Shown here piece after piece: positions 14,869-23,203 of a stretch of 59,541 nucleotides of DNA. Below the pieces are notes generated by a model. It was given only the letters and a program-made list of their open reading frames with translations, did no database searches and was not told the DNA's origin. The position numbers and the translations under genes are program-made. Every line of letters starts with the position of its first letter. Position 1 is the first letter of the stretch. Location: positions 1 to 59,541 of the forward strand of contig CAKTOH010000010.1 of NCBI GenBank assembly GCA_934589705.1, in the 5' to 3' direction. Source of the stretch: an uncultured Oscillospiraceae bacterium. GTDB taxonomy: Bacteria > Bacillota > Clostridia > Oscillospirales > Oscillospiraceae.

Positions 14869-16482
14869 TTATGTCCACAGGTCGGACAGCATGGGAATGA
14901 CCTGCTTTTTCCGGCTCATGATCCGGGGCAGGAAGGCGGTATTTTCCTTTGGCGTCACGTTGAAGGCCTGGCGGACGGACTCGTCATCGCCCACATACAG
15001 AATCTGGGTGCCCTCCTTCATCACGTCCGTGGCCATAAGCAGCACCAGGTCGAAGCCCTTTTCCTCCTTGTGCCGGCGCATCCGGTCAAGGATTTCCGCC
15101 TTCCGGTTCAGCACGCCGCCGGAATCCACACAGGTCAGCTGGGCAACCGCCAGGGAGTGTCCCGCCACATGGAATTCCTTGTAGTCCGTAAAGAGCATTT
15201 CCTCCACGCTTTTGTGATCCACCGCTCCGGAGAACAGCATTTTGCCCAGCTCATCCAGAGACACGTTGGCAATCCGTGCCATCCGCTCCGCCGTGCGGAT
15301 GTCCCGCTGGGTGCAGGTGGGGGATTTGAACATCAGGGTATCGGACAGAATGGCCGCCGCCATCATCCCCGCCAGTCCTGCCGAGGGCATGAGCCCCCGA
15401 TCCTGGAACATGCTGGCAATGATGGTATTGGTGGAGCCTACGGGCTCGTTGCGTACATAAATGGGGTTGTTGGTCTGGACATCCGCCAGCCGGTGGTGAT
15501 CGATGATCTCCAGAATTTCCGCCTGGTCAAGACCCAGCACCGACTGGGAGGCCTCGTTATGGTCAACCAGCACCACCCGCTTGCGCCGGGGGCGCAGCAG
15601 ATGATACCGGGTCAGAATGCCCACCACCTTTTCCTTGCCGTCCAGAATGGGATAGCTGGGATGGCGGTACTTGAGCACTACCTCCCGCACATCGTCCACC
15701 CGGTCGTTGAGGTGAAAGCCGATCAGCTCCCGGGTCTTGCAGATGCGCCCGACAGGGTTGGACTGGAACAGCAGGCGGCTGGCCCGGTAGGCATCAAAGG
15801 GCGTGGAAATAATCACGGTCTCCGTGGGGAACTCCCGGAGCTCCGCCGGAAGGGAGCTTTGGCACAGCACCAGACAGCTGACGTTCATTTCCAGAGCCCG
15901 GCGCATCATATCCGGCTGATGACCGCAGAGCACGATGGACTCCCGCTTCTGGAACAGCAGGTTTTCCTGGCTCTGGGGCAGGGCGATCACCACCTCGCCG
16001 GTGATGGTGTCCGTATTTTCCCCGGCCTCGTTGAGGATTTTTCCTTCCAGCACGGACAGCAGGTTAAACAGCGGCACCTGCTCCAGCATCCCGGAGGTGA
16101 TGCCGGACATATTGTAGCTGGCAATGTCCGTCCGGGAGAGAATGCCGTACAGGGTGCCGTCCTCGTTGGCCACCGGCACCGCGGCGATGGCCGGATAGGA
16201 AGCGAATTCGTCCCAGGCCAGGCTTACGGAAACCCCGGTGCTTAAGATAGGCGGGGTGTCGAAGTCCAGGTCACGAACCTGGTTATACAGATTCGTGATC
16301 CGGCTGGGCGCCTGAAAGCCGAAGCGATCCAGCACATTCTGGGTCTCCTCGGAAACCTGCCCCAGGCAGGCGGCCTCATATTCCCGATCGCCGCAGGCAT
16401 TGCGCAAAGCCGCGTAGGCGATGGCCGCCACGATGGAATCCGTGTCCGGATTCCGATGTCCGGTTACATAAATGGGATCCAT
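14869..16482 (-). CDS. Manganese-dependent inorganic pyrophosphatase with CBS and DRTGG domains
   Basis: A 537-residue family II pyrophosphatase of the regulated CBS type. The DHH domain starts with VTGHRNPDTDS (metal ligands) and is interrupted by an insert of about 240 residues: CBS1 (PAIAAVPVANEDGTLYGILS), a DRTGG-type domain and CBS2 (HPSYPILDGKEKVVGILT). The DHH core then resumes with VDHNE and IDHHR, and the DHHA2 domain ends with SRKKQ, which binds phosphate. In characterised relatives AMP/ADP inhibit and Ap4A activates through the CBS pair. ATG 16482 follows GGAGGTG. The only sequence between this gene and the upstream ansA is repeat R4, and no good promoter is visible in it, so co-transcription with ansA is possible. 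Confidence 0.93.
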   Translation of the reverse strand: MDPIYVTGHRNPDTDSIVAAIAYAALRNACGDREYEAACLGQVSEETQNVLDRFGFQAPSRITNLYNQVRDLDFDTPPILSTGVSVSLAWDEFASYPAIAAVPVANEDGTLYGILSRTDIASYNMSGITSGMLEQVPLFNLLSVLEGKILNEAGENTDTITGEVVIALPQSQENLLFQKRESIVLCGHQPDMMRRALEMNVSCLVLCQSSLPAELREFPTETVIISTPFDAYRASRLLFQSNPVGRICKTRELIGFHLNDRVDDVREVVLKYRHPSYPILDGKEKVVGILTRYHLLRPRRKRVVLVDHNEASQSVLGLDQAEILEIIDHHRLADVQTNNPIYVRNEPVGSTNTIIASMFQDRGLMPSAGLAGMMAAAILSDTLMFKSPTCTQRDIRTAERMARIANVSLDELGKMLFSGAVDHKSVEEMLFTDYKEFHVAGHSLAVAQLTCVDSGGVLNRKAEILDRMRRHKEEKGFDLVLLMATDVMKEGTQILYVGDDESVRQAFNVTPKENTAFLPRIMSRKKQVIPMLSDLWT

Positions 16483-16509
16483 AAACGCACCTCCATATGT
16501 TGGGGATAG

Positions 16510-16670
16510 GGAAGCTCTGAATAAATCGGCAAGAGCTGGGATCGAGAGATTTTGTTCTCAGGCAAGGTTTGGAAAATGAAGGAATACTTTGTGTATTTCC
16601 CATTTTTCAAACCGCAGACTGGGGGCAAAAGATCCGCTACCCAGCCGCAGACGATTTATTCAGAGTTTCC
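16510..16670 (+). repeat. R4 structured repeat, copy 2
   Basis: 161 bp, ends GGAAGCTCTGA and CAGAGTTTCC. The right end abuts the ansA stop codon exactly. Outer arms pair perfectly (GAATAAATCG/CGATTTATTC). The central hairpin is GTTTGGAAAATG/CATTTTTCAAAC, with loop core GGAATACTTTGTGTATTT. Confidence 0.85.
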
Positions 16671-17666
16671 CTATGCAGTCACTTCGCCTGCCAGATTCTT
16701 TTGAAAAAGCGCACCGATCTCCGTCTGGCTCATGCCCTGACCGATGGCCCACATAAGCTTGGTCATGGCGGCCTCGCTGGTCATGTCCCGACCCTGGATA
16801 ACTCCCAGCTCCAGAAGCTTGTTGCCCACCTGGTAAACCTCCAGGTTTGCGCTGTCGTAGAGACATTGGGTGGTTACCACCACGCTGATGCCGTCCTCCA
16901 CCGCCCGGCGGATGCCCCGCAGGCCTTTGTGGAGCACGTTTACCCCGCCCAGGCCGAAGGCCTCGATGACGATGCCCCGGTAGCCCATGGCAGCCAGCAT
17001 TTCAAAAATGGAGGGATTCAGCCCCGGGGTCAGCTTCAGAAGAAACACATTCTGACTGATTTCCGGGCACAGCCGGGGCTCCCCGGTCTCCTTCGGCAGC
17101 ACCTGAGGATCCACCACCAGCCCTAAGTTGCTGACCTGGGCGGCGTAGCGGGCATTGACGCTTTCAAAGGCGGAAAAGCCGGAGGCCCGCACCTTCACCG
17201 CCCGGCAGCCCAGCATTACCTTCCGGTCGAAGGCCAGGAATACCCCGGGATGACCGGCCGCCGCCATGGCAAAGGCCGTGCGCAGATTGTCCGGCCCGTC
17301 GGAAAGCATGTCCGCCAGGGGCAGCTGAGAGCCGGTGAACACCACCGGCAAATCGATGCCCGGCAGCATGAAGGTCACGGCGGAGGCGGTATAGGCCATG
17401 GTATCCGTGCCGTGGGAAACCACAATTCCGTCGTATCCGATCCGTTCCTCGAAAATATGTCGGGCCAGCAGCTGCCATTCCTCCGGGCGGATATTGGAGG
17501 AGTCCAGGCAAATCACGTCCCGCACCCTGATGTCGTAATAGGTGCGCAGCTGGTTCAGCTCCCGCTCCATCACGTCCGAACGCTGAGGCTCCAGGCCGTC
17601 CCCGCCGGGCAGGGAGGCAATGGTGCCGCCGGTGGTCAGCAGCAGGATTTTCTTCTTGGTGTCCAT
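16671..17666 (-). CDS. ansA: Type I L-asparaginase
   Basis: A 331-residue enzyme that hydrolyses L-asparagine to aspartate and ammonia. The first catalytic threonine motif TTGGTIAS is at residues 11-18; the second triad block is VSHGTDTMAYTASA (about 84-97); FTGSQLPLADMLSDGPDN is the usual substrate-pocket segment. No signal peptide is seen, so it should be cytoplasmic (type I). Its own promoter lies 30 nt upstream. The stop codon touches repeat R4. Confidence 0.94.
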   Translation of the reverse strand: MDTKKKILLLTTGGTIASLPGGDGLEPQRSDVMERELNQLRTYYDIRVRDVICLDSSNIRPEEWQLLARHIFEERIGYDGIVVSHGTDTMAYTASAVTFMLPGIDLPVVFTGSQLPLADMLSDGPDNLRTAFAMAAAGHPGVFLAFDRKVMLGCRAVKVRASGFSAFESVNARYAAQVSNLGLVVDPQVLPKETGEPRLCPEISQNVFLLKLTPGLNPSIFEMLAAMGYRGIVIEAFGLGGVNVLHKGLRGIRRAVEDGISVVVTTQCLYDSANLEVYQVGNKLLELGVIQGRDMTSEAAMTKLMWAIGQGMSQTEIGALFQKNLAGEVTA

Positions 17667-17695
17667 AGTCCGGCTCCTTCCTGGTTTATCTTTGT

Positions 17696-17724
17696 ATTAT
17701 AGCCGAAAGCCGGAAAAATAGCAA
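17696..17724 (-). promoter_or_regulatory. ansA promoter
   Basis: On the minus strand TTGCTA (17724-17719), 17 bp, TATAAT (17701-17696). Confidence 0.8.
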
Positions 17725-17749
17725 GAAAAATCCAAGGGATTCCGAAAGG

Positions 17750-18165
17750 TTGCCTTGCGAAATACACTGCCCACCAAGAAGTACAGGCCGCAAATATGCT
17801 GTCATTGCGAACCAGTGTCGCAACACTGGTGTGGCCCCCTCCGGGGATTTCCTCCGGTCACAATCCGTTTCCCTCGTCCCCCTTGGCTCCCCCTTTGGGG
17901 GAGCTGGCGGCGAAGCCGACTGAGAGGGTAAAAATCGCCCTCTCCGCCTCCGGCACCTCTCCCAAAGGGAGAGGCAAGACCCTCATCCGTCACGGCTGCG
18001 CCGTGACACCTACACATCATTGTGCAATTGCCACTGGCAATTGATTGACTTGAATTCGCTGTGCGGAGCACCACCCCGGAAGGGAAGGCTTGGAGAACGG
18101 ATTGCCACACCAGTCTGCGGACTGGTTCGCAATGACATGCGTAATACGAAGGTTCCCGGAAAAAG
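17750..18165. repeat. Gene-free repeat block between ansA and capA
   Basis: Contents in order: R1 (17798-17831) followed by a hairpin CCCTCCGGGGATTTCCTCCGG, then GGCTCCCCCTTTGGGGGAGC and CTCTCCCAAAGGGAGAG hairpins of R2 type, an R3 element (17981-18093) and an inverted R1 module (18102-18137). No gene is visible. Confidence 0.75.
17981..18093. repeat. R3 element
   Basis: CTCATCCGTCACGGC... begins the element. Nested hairpins follow: GTCACGGCTGCGCCGTGAC, CAATTGCCACTGGCAATTG and CCCCGGAAGGGAAGGCTTGG. Further copies are at 34167, 40999 (inverted), 51858 and 54132, with a short derivative at 49077. Confidence 0.75.
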
Positions 18166-18196
18166 CAAAAAGCGGGGCGGCCAATGGCCGCCCCGC
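18166..18196 (-). terminator. capA terminator built on the R6 palindrome
   Basis: GCGGGGCGGCCA/TGGCCGCCCCGC followed on the minus strand by TTTTTGC, about 30 nt after the capA stop codon. Confidence 0.85.
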
Positions 18197-18226
18197 AGAT
18201 TCTACTCAGATTTTGGGAAATCTACC

Positions 18227-19537
18227 CTACTTGCTGTCATCGTCGCTGGCAACAGCCGTCCGCTCATCCACACGCTGAAGGGCATACTCCATGCTTTTCT
18301 CGCAGTCATCGGTGACCTTGTCCAGGAAATTGCCGTTATAGGCCTGGATGGTCTTCTCAATCCGCACCACCCGGCGGTCAGAGTTTCCCACGCACTCGGT
18401 CTCCCGGACGGTGTAAATGGGATACAGGGTGTAATCCGTCACCTTGGTGCTTCCGGTGTTGGCATCCTTGGTGATTTCCAGATCCAAAATCACGGAATAG
18501 TTGGTAGCGCCCCGGGAAGCGTCGCCGAAGAAGTCTCCCAGGGAGTAGGCCACCAGGGTTCCCGCGCTTTTGTTGTAATCAATGGACTGGAGGGTATGGG
18601 GATGGGTGCCCAGAATCACGTCCACGCCGTTTTTCTGCATAAGGCTCACAATCTGCTCCTGGGTCTTGCTGATATCGTCGTTGTACTCACTGCCCCAGTG
18701 AAGCAGCGCAACGATCAGGTCAGGCTTTTCCGCCTCCATGCTCTTGAGGATGGAGGTGATTTTGTCCTTGGCAATCGTTTTGTACTCCGTGGCATAGTCT
18801 TCGTACAGAATGTTCACCAGGTCTTCGTTGCCCGCGGGCATACCCCGGCCTCCCAGGCCCTTGGTGAAGGCCACAAAGCCCACCTTGATTCCCTGGATCT
18901 CCGTCATGGTGTAGCCCTTGGACTGCTTGAACTCGCTGGAAGAGCCAAAGGCGCCTACCGGCTCAATGCCCGATTGGCGGATGGCGTTGAGGGTAGCGGT
19001 CAGGCCGTTCAGGCCGTTGTTGATGGCGCAGGAGTTTGCCATTTGCAGCAAATCCACGCCGCAGCCCCGCAGTGCCGTCAGCAGCTCTGCCGGGGCGGAG
19101 GTTGTGTTCGTGCCGTAGGGCTCGCCGCAGACGTTGCCCTCAAAATTCATCACCGTTAAATCGGCGTCGCTGAGAAGGGCGGACACGTCCTTGAATACCG
19201 GGCTGAAATCGTAGTTATTCACGGAAATACCCGCGTTCACCACTGCGTCGGTGACGTTCAGATCCCCGGCGGCCCGGATATGGATGGTGGTAATGGGGCT
19301 TTTCTGGGCGGGAGAGGTCTCCCGGGGTGCCTGGGTGGTGGGAACGGTCTGCACCGCCGCCGGCGCTTCCCCGGCGTTCTTCTGGGTCAGCCGGTAAATG
19401 CCGAAAGCGCACCCGGCAGCCACCAGCACCGCCAGAAGCACCGTCAGCCGAAGCCTGCGCACCTGAGCCTGCCGGCGTTTACGCTGGGCTTCCCGTCTTT
19501 CTCTTCGCTTGTCCATTGGATCGCCCTGCTGCGGCAT
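18227..19537 (-). CDS. capA: CapA-family protein, membrane anchored
   Basis: A 436-residue CapA/PGA-synthesis metallophosphatase-like protein. A very basic N-terminus (KRRERREAQRKRRQAQVRRLR) is followed by one membrane helix (about residues 30-47) and a Pro/Thr-rich linker. The CapA domain (about 85-400) then shows IRAAGDLNVTDAV, VMNFEGNV, QMANSCAINNG, VALLHWGSEYNDD, LGTHPHTLQSI and YSLGDFFGD, the usual metal-binding and core motifs. In poly-gamma-glutamate producers CapA takes part in polymer synthesis or export, but no pgs/cap partners are present here, so the substrate is uncertain. ATG 19537 is 6 nt after GGGAGG; MDKRR at 19516 is an alternative. Confidence 0.85.
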   Translation of the reverse strand: MPQQGDPMDKRRERREAQRKRRQAQVRRLRLTVLLAVLVAAGCAFGIYRLTQKNAGEAPAAVQTVPTTQAPRETSPAQKSPITTIHIRAAGDLNVTDAVVNAGISVNNYDFSPVFKDVSALLSDADLTVMNFEGNVCGEPYGTNTTSAPAELLTALRGCGVDLLQMANSCAINNGLNGLTATLNAIRQSGIEPVGAFGSSSEFKQSKGYTMTEIQGIKVGFVAFTKGLGGRGMPAGNEDLVNILYEDYATEYKTIAKDKITSILKSMEAEKPDLIVALLHWGSEYNDDISKTQEQIVSLMQKNGVDVILGTHPHTLQSIDYNKSAGTLVAYSLGDFFGDASRGATNYSVILDLEITKDANTGSTKVTDYTLYPIYTVRETECVGNSDRRVVRIEKTIQAYNGNFLDKVTDDCEKSMEYALQRVDERTAVASDDDSK

Positions 19538-19569
19538 GACATTCCCTCCCCCATCACGATGGTTGTCCT

Positions 19570-19598
19570 ATTATACTCGAATTTTTCCGATAAAACAA
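19570..19598 (-). promoter_or_regulatory. capA promoter
   Basis: TTGTTT (19598-19593), 17 bp, TATAAT (19575-19570) on the minus strand. Confidence 0.6.
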
Positions 19599-19639
19599 GG
19601 TCTATCCTATGAACATCCTTTGAACGTCCTGATTTTTGA

Positions 19640-19800
19640 TACTATTTCCTGATTAAAATCTTAATTTTAATCAGGAAAGCATCGCCTGACGGCGCTGCCT
19701 GTTTTGCGATTTATAAGGAAAGAAATCGCAAAACAAGTCTCATATGAACTCCATGCCCTTCAGGCAATTAAAATCTTTGTTAAAGATTTTAATTGGAGTT
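19640..19800. repeat. Hairpin-rich segment after ribF
   Basis: Three successive strong hairpins: CCTGATTAAAAT/ATTTTAATCAGG (19647-19675), GTTTTGCGATTT/AAATCGCAAAAC (about 19702-19735) and AATTAAAATCTTT/AAAGATTTTAATT (19767-19795) nested in GAACTCCA/TGGAGTTC. The last overlaps the ribF stop and probably ends the long operon. Overall style resembles repeat R5 (42397, 45011), which also contains ATACTATTTC. Confidence 0.6.
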
Positions 19801-20685
19801 CAGTATGAAATATTCCCTTGTCTCGTCGGCATTGCGGAGAATTTCCGCTTTCAGTGCCTGCAAATCCGGAAATTTCTTCTCCGGACGGAGAAACCGATAG
19901 AATTCCAGCCGGATTTCCTTGCCATAGAGATCTCCCTGATAGTCCAGAATCCAGGGCTCCACGGTGATGCTGTGACCGTTTACCGTGGGCCGGGTGCCCA
20001 CGTTGGTGACTGCCGGGTAGCTTTTGCCGTCCACGGCGCACCGGCACAGATAGACCCCGAATTTGGGCACCGCCAGCTCCCGGGGAAGCGCTAAGTTGGC
20101 GGTGGGAATGCCCAGGGTGCTGCCCAGGTGCCGCCCGTGCACCACAGTCCCGGTGAGGATCTGGGGATGACCCAGAAATTTTACCGCCGTAGCCATGTCC
20201 CCGGACTCGATCTGAGCGCGGATATAGGTGCTGGAAATCCGAACCCCATTGAGGGTCTGCTCCGGCACGATTGCCCAGGCAAGACCTGCCCGACGGCAAT
20301 AGCCCGCCAGACGCAGGGCATTGCCCGCCCCTCCCGCGCCGAACCGGAAGTCCTCGCCGCAGACGAAGCCCACAGCCCCGTAGTCCCGGCAAAGCATATC
20401 CAGAAAGTCCTGCCAGGGGCAGCTGTGCATTTTCTCGTCAAAGGGCAGGGTCACCACGGTTTCCGCCCCGAAGCCCTCCCGGAGAAGCCGCTCCCGGTCA
20501 GCCTGGGTGTTGATAAGCCGGGGCGCCTCCCCCAGCACCAGCGCGTCCGGATGGACGCCGAAGGTAATCACGCCGAACCGGCATCTGGCCTCCGCGGCCA
20601 GCTCCCGGCAGGCCTTCAGAAGCGCGGCGTGGCCGATGTGCACCCCGTCAAAAAAACCCAGGGCGTAAATTGTCTTTTCTTTCAT
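19789..20685 (-). CDS. ribF: Bifunctional riboflavin kinase / FAD synthetase
   Basis: A 298-residue enzyme that makes FMN from riboflavin and then FAD. The N-terminal adenylyltransferase domain has the nucleotide-binding GFFDGVHIGH (about residues 10-19), GEDFRFGAGGAGN and the ISSTYIR motif. The C-terminal kinase domain carries GTVVHGRHLGSTLGIPTANL and a TNVGTRPTV motif, with catalytic Glu in VEPWILD. It is the last gene of the rimP-to-ribF operon, 9 nt after truB. Its final codons lie inside a strong terminator-like hairpin. Confidence 0.95.
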   Translation of the reverse strand: MKEKTIYALGFFDGVHIGHAALLKACRELAAEARCRFGVITFGVHPDALVLGEAPRLINTQADRERLLREGFGAETVVTLPFDEKMHSCPWQDFLDMLCRDYGAVGFVCGEDFRFGAGGAGNALRLAGYCRRAGLAWAIVPEQTLNGVRISSTYIRAQIESGDMATAVKFLGHPQILTGTVVHGRHLGSTLGIPTANLALPRELAVPKFGVYLCRCAVDGKSYPAVTNVGTRPTVNGHSITVEPWILDYQGDLYGKEIRLEFYRFLRPEKKFPDLQALKAEILRNADETREYFILNSN

Positions 20686-20694
20686 CCTGTTGTC

Positions 20695-21555
20695 CTATAC
20701 CTGAAAAAAGCTCTTGATGGTTGACATAACGCCGCCGTCTACCTTGGCCAGCATGAGAAATTCCCCACCCTGGCTGTAGGCCCGATAGGTTCCCGCCGCT
20801 AAGGAAACGGAGAAGGCGTTGCCGTTCCGGCACCGGGTCTCCTGATTGGCGGTCAGGGTCACCGCCGGGTAATTCCGGAACATGGTGTCCACACTCCGGA
20901 GATACTTTTCCGGTTCCTCGGTGTCCAGCAGGGTTTGCAGGGGGACCGCCTCATCGATGGTGTACTCCCCTGCCGCCACTCGGCGCAGGGATTCCATGCA
21001 GCCGCCGCAGCCCAATTTCTCCCCAATATCCTTGCAAAGGGTGCGGATATAGGTGCCCTTGGAGCAGCGAACCCGAAGCCGCAAGGTGTTTTCTCCCCGC
21101 TCCACCAGGGTCAGCTCGTAAATGGTGATGGGGCGGGGCTGACGCTCTACGGTTTTTCCCTTCCGTGCCAGGTCGCAGAGCTTCTGGCCGTTCACCTTCA
21201 GGGCAGAATACATGGGCGGAATCTGCAAAATTTCTCCCCGGAAGGCTGCCAGAGTCTCCTGAAGCTGTTCTTCCGTGAAGGACATCTTTTCTTCCGTCAG
21301 GACGGTTCCCGTCATGTCCTCGGTGTCGGTGGTGATCCCTAACCGAAGCACCGTCTCATAGGTTTTTTCCGCGTGCTCGAAAAATTCCACTCCCCGGGTG
21401 GCTCTGCCCACGAACACAGGCAGCACCCCCGTGGCCATGGGGTCAAGCGTCCCCCCGTGGCCGATCCGCCGGGTACCGAAGACCCGGCGAAGCCTTGCGG
21501 TCACGTCCTGGCTGGTCCAGCCCTGAGGCTTATCCACAATGACAATTCCGTCCAT
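20695..21555 (-). CDS. truB: tRNA pseudouridine synthase B
   Basis: A 286-residue enzyme that makes pseudouridine 55 in the T-loop of tRNAs. KPQGWTSQDV and RIGHGGTLDPMATGVLPV (catalytic Asp in TLDP) are at about residues 9-48. A C-terminal PUA-type RNA-binding region follows (about 225-286). The start codon overlaps the nrnA stop by one base (TGATG), so translation is coupled. Confidence 0.95.
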   Translation of the reverse strand: MDGIVIVDKPQGWTSQDVTARLRRVFGTRRIGHGGTLDPMATGVLPVFVGRATRGVEFFEHAEKTYETVLRLGITTDTEDMTGTVLTEEKMSFTEEQLQETLAAFRGEILQIPPMYSALKVNGQKLCDLARKGKTVERQPRPITIYELTLVERGENTLRLRVRCSKGTYIRTLCKDIGEKLGCGGCMESLRRVAAGEYTIDEAVPLQTLLDTEEPEKYLRSVDTMFRNYPAVTLTANQETRCRNGNAFSVSLAAGTYRAYSQGGEFLMLAKVDGGVMSTIKSFFQV

Positions 21556-22505
21556 CAGGCAAGCTCCAGCATGGCCTTTTCCACCGCGGCGGCGGCTTCT
21601 TGCAGGGACATTTTCAGGCTGGCTCCTGCCGCCCCCTTATGGCCGCCGCCGCCGAAGGGCTCTGTGACCTTGGCGGCATCGTAGCCGGGGATGGCCCGGA
21701 CGGAAATCTTCACGTCCCCCTCCTTGGTTTCCCGCAGGGTGGCCGCCACACACACGCCGGCCACGGTTCGGGGGAAGGAGGAAATGTTGTCCATATCGTC
21801 CTGGGTCACGCCGATATCCTGCTCCACCTGCCGGGGAATGGCGCAGATGGCCATTTTGCCCTCCGCCAGCATGTGCATATGCTCCACGATCCAGCCCTGC
21901 ATTTTCAGCTTAGCCAGGGTGTTTGTTTCGAACAGCTCCTGGTTCAGCTCGTAAATCCGGGCACCGGCCTGGGCGCACCCGGCGGCGGTCAGGAAGGTGT
22001 GAGCGCCGGTATTGGCGTAGCGGAAGCAGCCGGTGTCCGTGGAGGTTCCCACATACACCGCCTCGGCAATCGCCTGGTCAGGCCGCACCCCCATTTCTCC
22101 CAGCACGTCCCAGATGATCTCCGCGCAGGACGCGCTGGCGGGATCCACCAGCTCCCGCTCCGTAAAGGAGGTGGCGCTGCCATGGTGGTCAATGCGCAGG
22201 GCAATGCCTCCCAGCAGGCACTGGAAGCGATCGGGAAGCATGTTGGGGGAGGCCACATCCACGCTGACGACGGTGTCCCCGGCATCGGCCTGTTCTTTGG
22301 TCAGGCCCTGATGGAGCCAGCGGAACCGGTCGGAAATCTCGGGATTTTCCAGAATATGGGCGGTTTTTCCCAACTTCCGCAGTCCCCGGCAAAGAGCCGC
22401 GGCGCAGCCCAGGGTGTCCCCGTCCGGCCGCCGGTGGGTCAGGATGGCATAGCGGTCATGCTCTGCCAGAAAAGCGGCGGTTTCAGATCTCGTCAGTTTC
22501 TTCAT
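21555..22505 (-). CDS. nrnA: DHH-family oligoribonuclease / pAp phosphatase NrnA
   Basis: A 316-residue DHH/DHHA1 phosphoesterase that degrades short oligonucleotides and 3',5'-pAp. Metal motifs are visible in order: THRRPDGDTLG, VVSVDVA, RIDHHGS and STDTGCFRYANT. The DHHA1 domain ends with FGGGGHKGAAGA. It overlaps rbfA upstream by 23 nt and truB by 1 nt, as part of the RNA-metabolism operon. Confidence 0.94.
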   Translation of the reverse strand: MKKLTRSETAAFLAEHDRYAILTHRRPDGDTLGCAAALCRGLRKLGKTAHILENPEISDRFRWLHQGLTKEQADAGDTVVSVDVASPNMLPDRFQCLLGGIALRIDHHGSATSFTERELVDPASASCAEIIWDVLGEMGVRPDQAIAEAVYVGTSTDTGCFRYANTGAHTFLTAAGCAQAGARIYELNQELFETNTLAKLKMQGWIVEHMHMLAEGKMAICAIPRQVEQDIGVTQDDMDNISSFPRTVAGVCVAATLRETKEGDVKISVRAIPGYDAAKVTEPFGGGGHKGAAGASLKMSLQEAAAAVEKAMLELA

Positions 22506-22851
22506 CGTGCTTGACCCCCAGAGAGTTGATGAGATTCAGCATTTTCGCGCCGTAGGTAATGGAATCGTCCTCTTCCCAGACGATTTCCGGGGAATACCGC
22601 AGCCGCAGATTGCTGCCCAGCTGGCGGCGGAGGAACCCGGCGGCGGACTTGAGCCCCGCCATGGCCTCCTTGGCCCGGTCGTTCTGAAGGAAGCTGACGT
22701 AGACCTTGGTATAGCGCAGATCGGGGGTGGTTTCCACCCGGGTAATGGAGATCATAACATCCTGCACCCGGGGATCCTTTACCGTCCGCAGCAGGGCGGA
22801 CAGCTCCTTCTGGATTTCTTCGTTGATGAGCAAAATTCGATTGGATGCCAT
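22483..22851 (-). CDS. rbfA: Ribosome-binding factor A
   Basis: A 122-residue KH-fold factor needed for 30S maturation. Family segments include INEEIQKELSALLRTVKDPRV, ISITRVETTPDLRYTKVYVS and LRYSPEIVWEEDDSI. ATG 22851 follows AGGAGG by 7 nt; an open frame extends 43 codons further but without family resemblance. It lies 352 bp after infB, and repeat R4 fills much of that gap, so transcription from the infB side must cross R4 or a separate promoter is used (only weak AT-rich candidates near 22870-22900). Confidence 0.94.
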   Translation of the reverse strand: MASNRILLINEEIQKELSALLRTVKDPRVQDVMISITRVETTPDLRYTKVYVSFLQNDRAKEAMAGLKSAAGFLRRQLGSNLRLRYSPEIVWEEDDSITYGAKMLNLINSLGVKHDEETDEI

Positions 22852-23203
22852 GTTACATCCTCCTATATCCAGTATTATTTCTGATAAAATAAAAATCGTA
22901 ATAAAACGCCACACAAGGAAGCTCTGATTCAATAGGCAAGAGCTGACAGCGAGAGATTTTTCTCTAGCCGAAGGCTTCAAAAGTGGAGGAATACTTTGTG
23001 TACCCGCAAGGGGTATGCCGCATCCGTAAGCCAGCTTGCGCTGGCAACGGCTGCGCTATATTTCCCACTTTTGAAACCGCACGGATTGAGGAAAAGATCC
23101 GCTGCTCAGCCGCAGGCGATTGATTCAGAGTTTCCGCAAATCAAAATTGCCGCGCCGCGGTTTGCGGCGCGGCAAAAAAGGGTTCCAAACGTTCCGGAAT
23201 TTC
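22852..23203. other. Gap inside the infB-rbfA gene row
   Basis: An AT-rich stretch (22852-22916) that could hold the rbfA promoter, then R4 copy 3 (22917-23135), then a GC hairpin TTGCCGCGCCGCGGTTTGCGGCG-type structure (about 23148-23175) 30 nt past infB that might terminate or attenuate transcription. No gene is seen. Confidence 0.6.
22917..23135 (+). repeat. R4 structured repeat, copy 3, with nested insert
   Basis: 219 bp with ends GGAAGCTCTGA and CAGAGTTTCC. The inner stem is TTCAAAAGTGG/CCACTTTTGAA and the middle stem CTGACAGCG/CGCTGCTCAG. The loop is interrupted by a 58-bp hairpin insert (23003-23060) bordered by TA on both sides. This insert accounts for the extra length over the other copies. 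Confidence 0.8.
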
